A stretch of DNA of 64,000 nucleotides from Sapria himalayana (lineage: Eukaryota > Streptophyta > Magnoliopsida > Malpighiales > Rafflesiaceae): contig JAREIK010003007.1 of the NCBI GenBank assembly GCA_029783825.1, positions 199,331 to 263,330 on the forward strand. Direction: 5' to 3'. Below, one piece after another: positions 63,883-64,000 of this stretch. Position 1 is the first letter of the stretch. Every line of letters begins with the position of its first letter. The notes beneath the pieces were generated by a model, which did no database searches, was not told where the DNA came from, and saw only the letters and a program-made list of their open reading frames with translations. A program made the translations under genes and the position numbers.

Positions 63883-64000
63883 GGATAGATAGACAGATAG
63901 ATAAAACAAAGTTATATTGAAAATTTGATGGATAGATAGTCAGATAGATAGACGGAAAGATAGATGGATAGATTGATAGATAGATAGAAACATAGATAGA
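63883..64000 (-). repeat. (TAGA)n microsatellite array, runs off the window
   Basis: GGATAGATAGACAGATAG text with GACA and GATGGATA variants and one short non-repeat interruption (63907-63927). The array is cut by the window end, so its size is unknown. Confidence 0.9.

Overview
The window looks like plant nuclear heterochromatin, probably a pericentromeric or otherwise recombination-poor region. I see no intact host gene. The reasons are: hAT transposase relics of the BED-finger/RICESLEEPER type, CACTA-like ends with 'GCGACGGA'-type subterminal repeats, a telomere-like TTTAGG tract inside every satellite monomer, a 2-kb insert that reads like plant mitochondrial DNA, and several kilobases of GATA/GACA microsatellite. 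The species cannot be named from the sequence.

Layout. 1-1320: non-satellite segment with a poly(A)-like tract and AATAAA on the minus strand, possibly a retroposed transcript. 1321-19128: very AT-rich tandem satellite (+), monomers of about 580-600 bp alternating with longer ones of about 740-770 bp, grouped into higher-order units of about 3.0-3.3 kb. 19129-20428 and 22506-27069: the same satellite inverted, interrupted at 20429-22505 by the organelle-like insert. 27070-29297: a 5'-truncated hAT element on the minus strand. 29296-38474: satellite (+), whose first 6.5 kb is a nearly exact copy of 4066-10594. 38475-42175: a full-length but dead hAT element (3.70 kb) with 12-bp terminal repeats and an 8-bp target duplication. 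42176-50380: satellite (+). 50380-50790: scrambled junction and a short inverted satellite piece.

From 50790 the satellite stops. The rest is a mosaic of two diverged repeats, here called X and Y, around long GATA-type arrays: Y' (51330-51720), X (52240-52720), TCTA array (52733-54485) flipping into a TAGA array (54486-58733), Y (58780-59150), TAGA array (59258-60075), CACTA-like element(s) (60077-62855), X' (62856-63340), and a new TAGA array running off the end.

The most informative results are structural. (1) A 6.5-kb satellite block is copied at over 99% identity, and its left junction cuts a hAT element. (2) The two hAT copies sit at the same nucleotide and orientation of the satellite monomer and share flanking variants, so they descend from one insertion later copied in inverted orientation. 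(3) A 16-bp palindrome, AAAGGTTATAACCTTT, is kept in most monomers of an otherwise drifting AT-rich satellite. All identity estimates are by eye.
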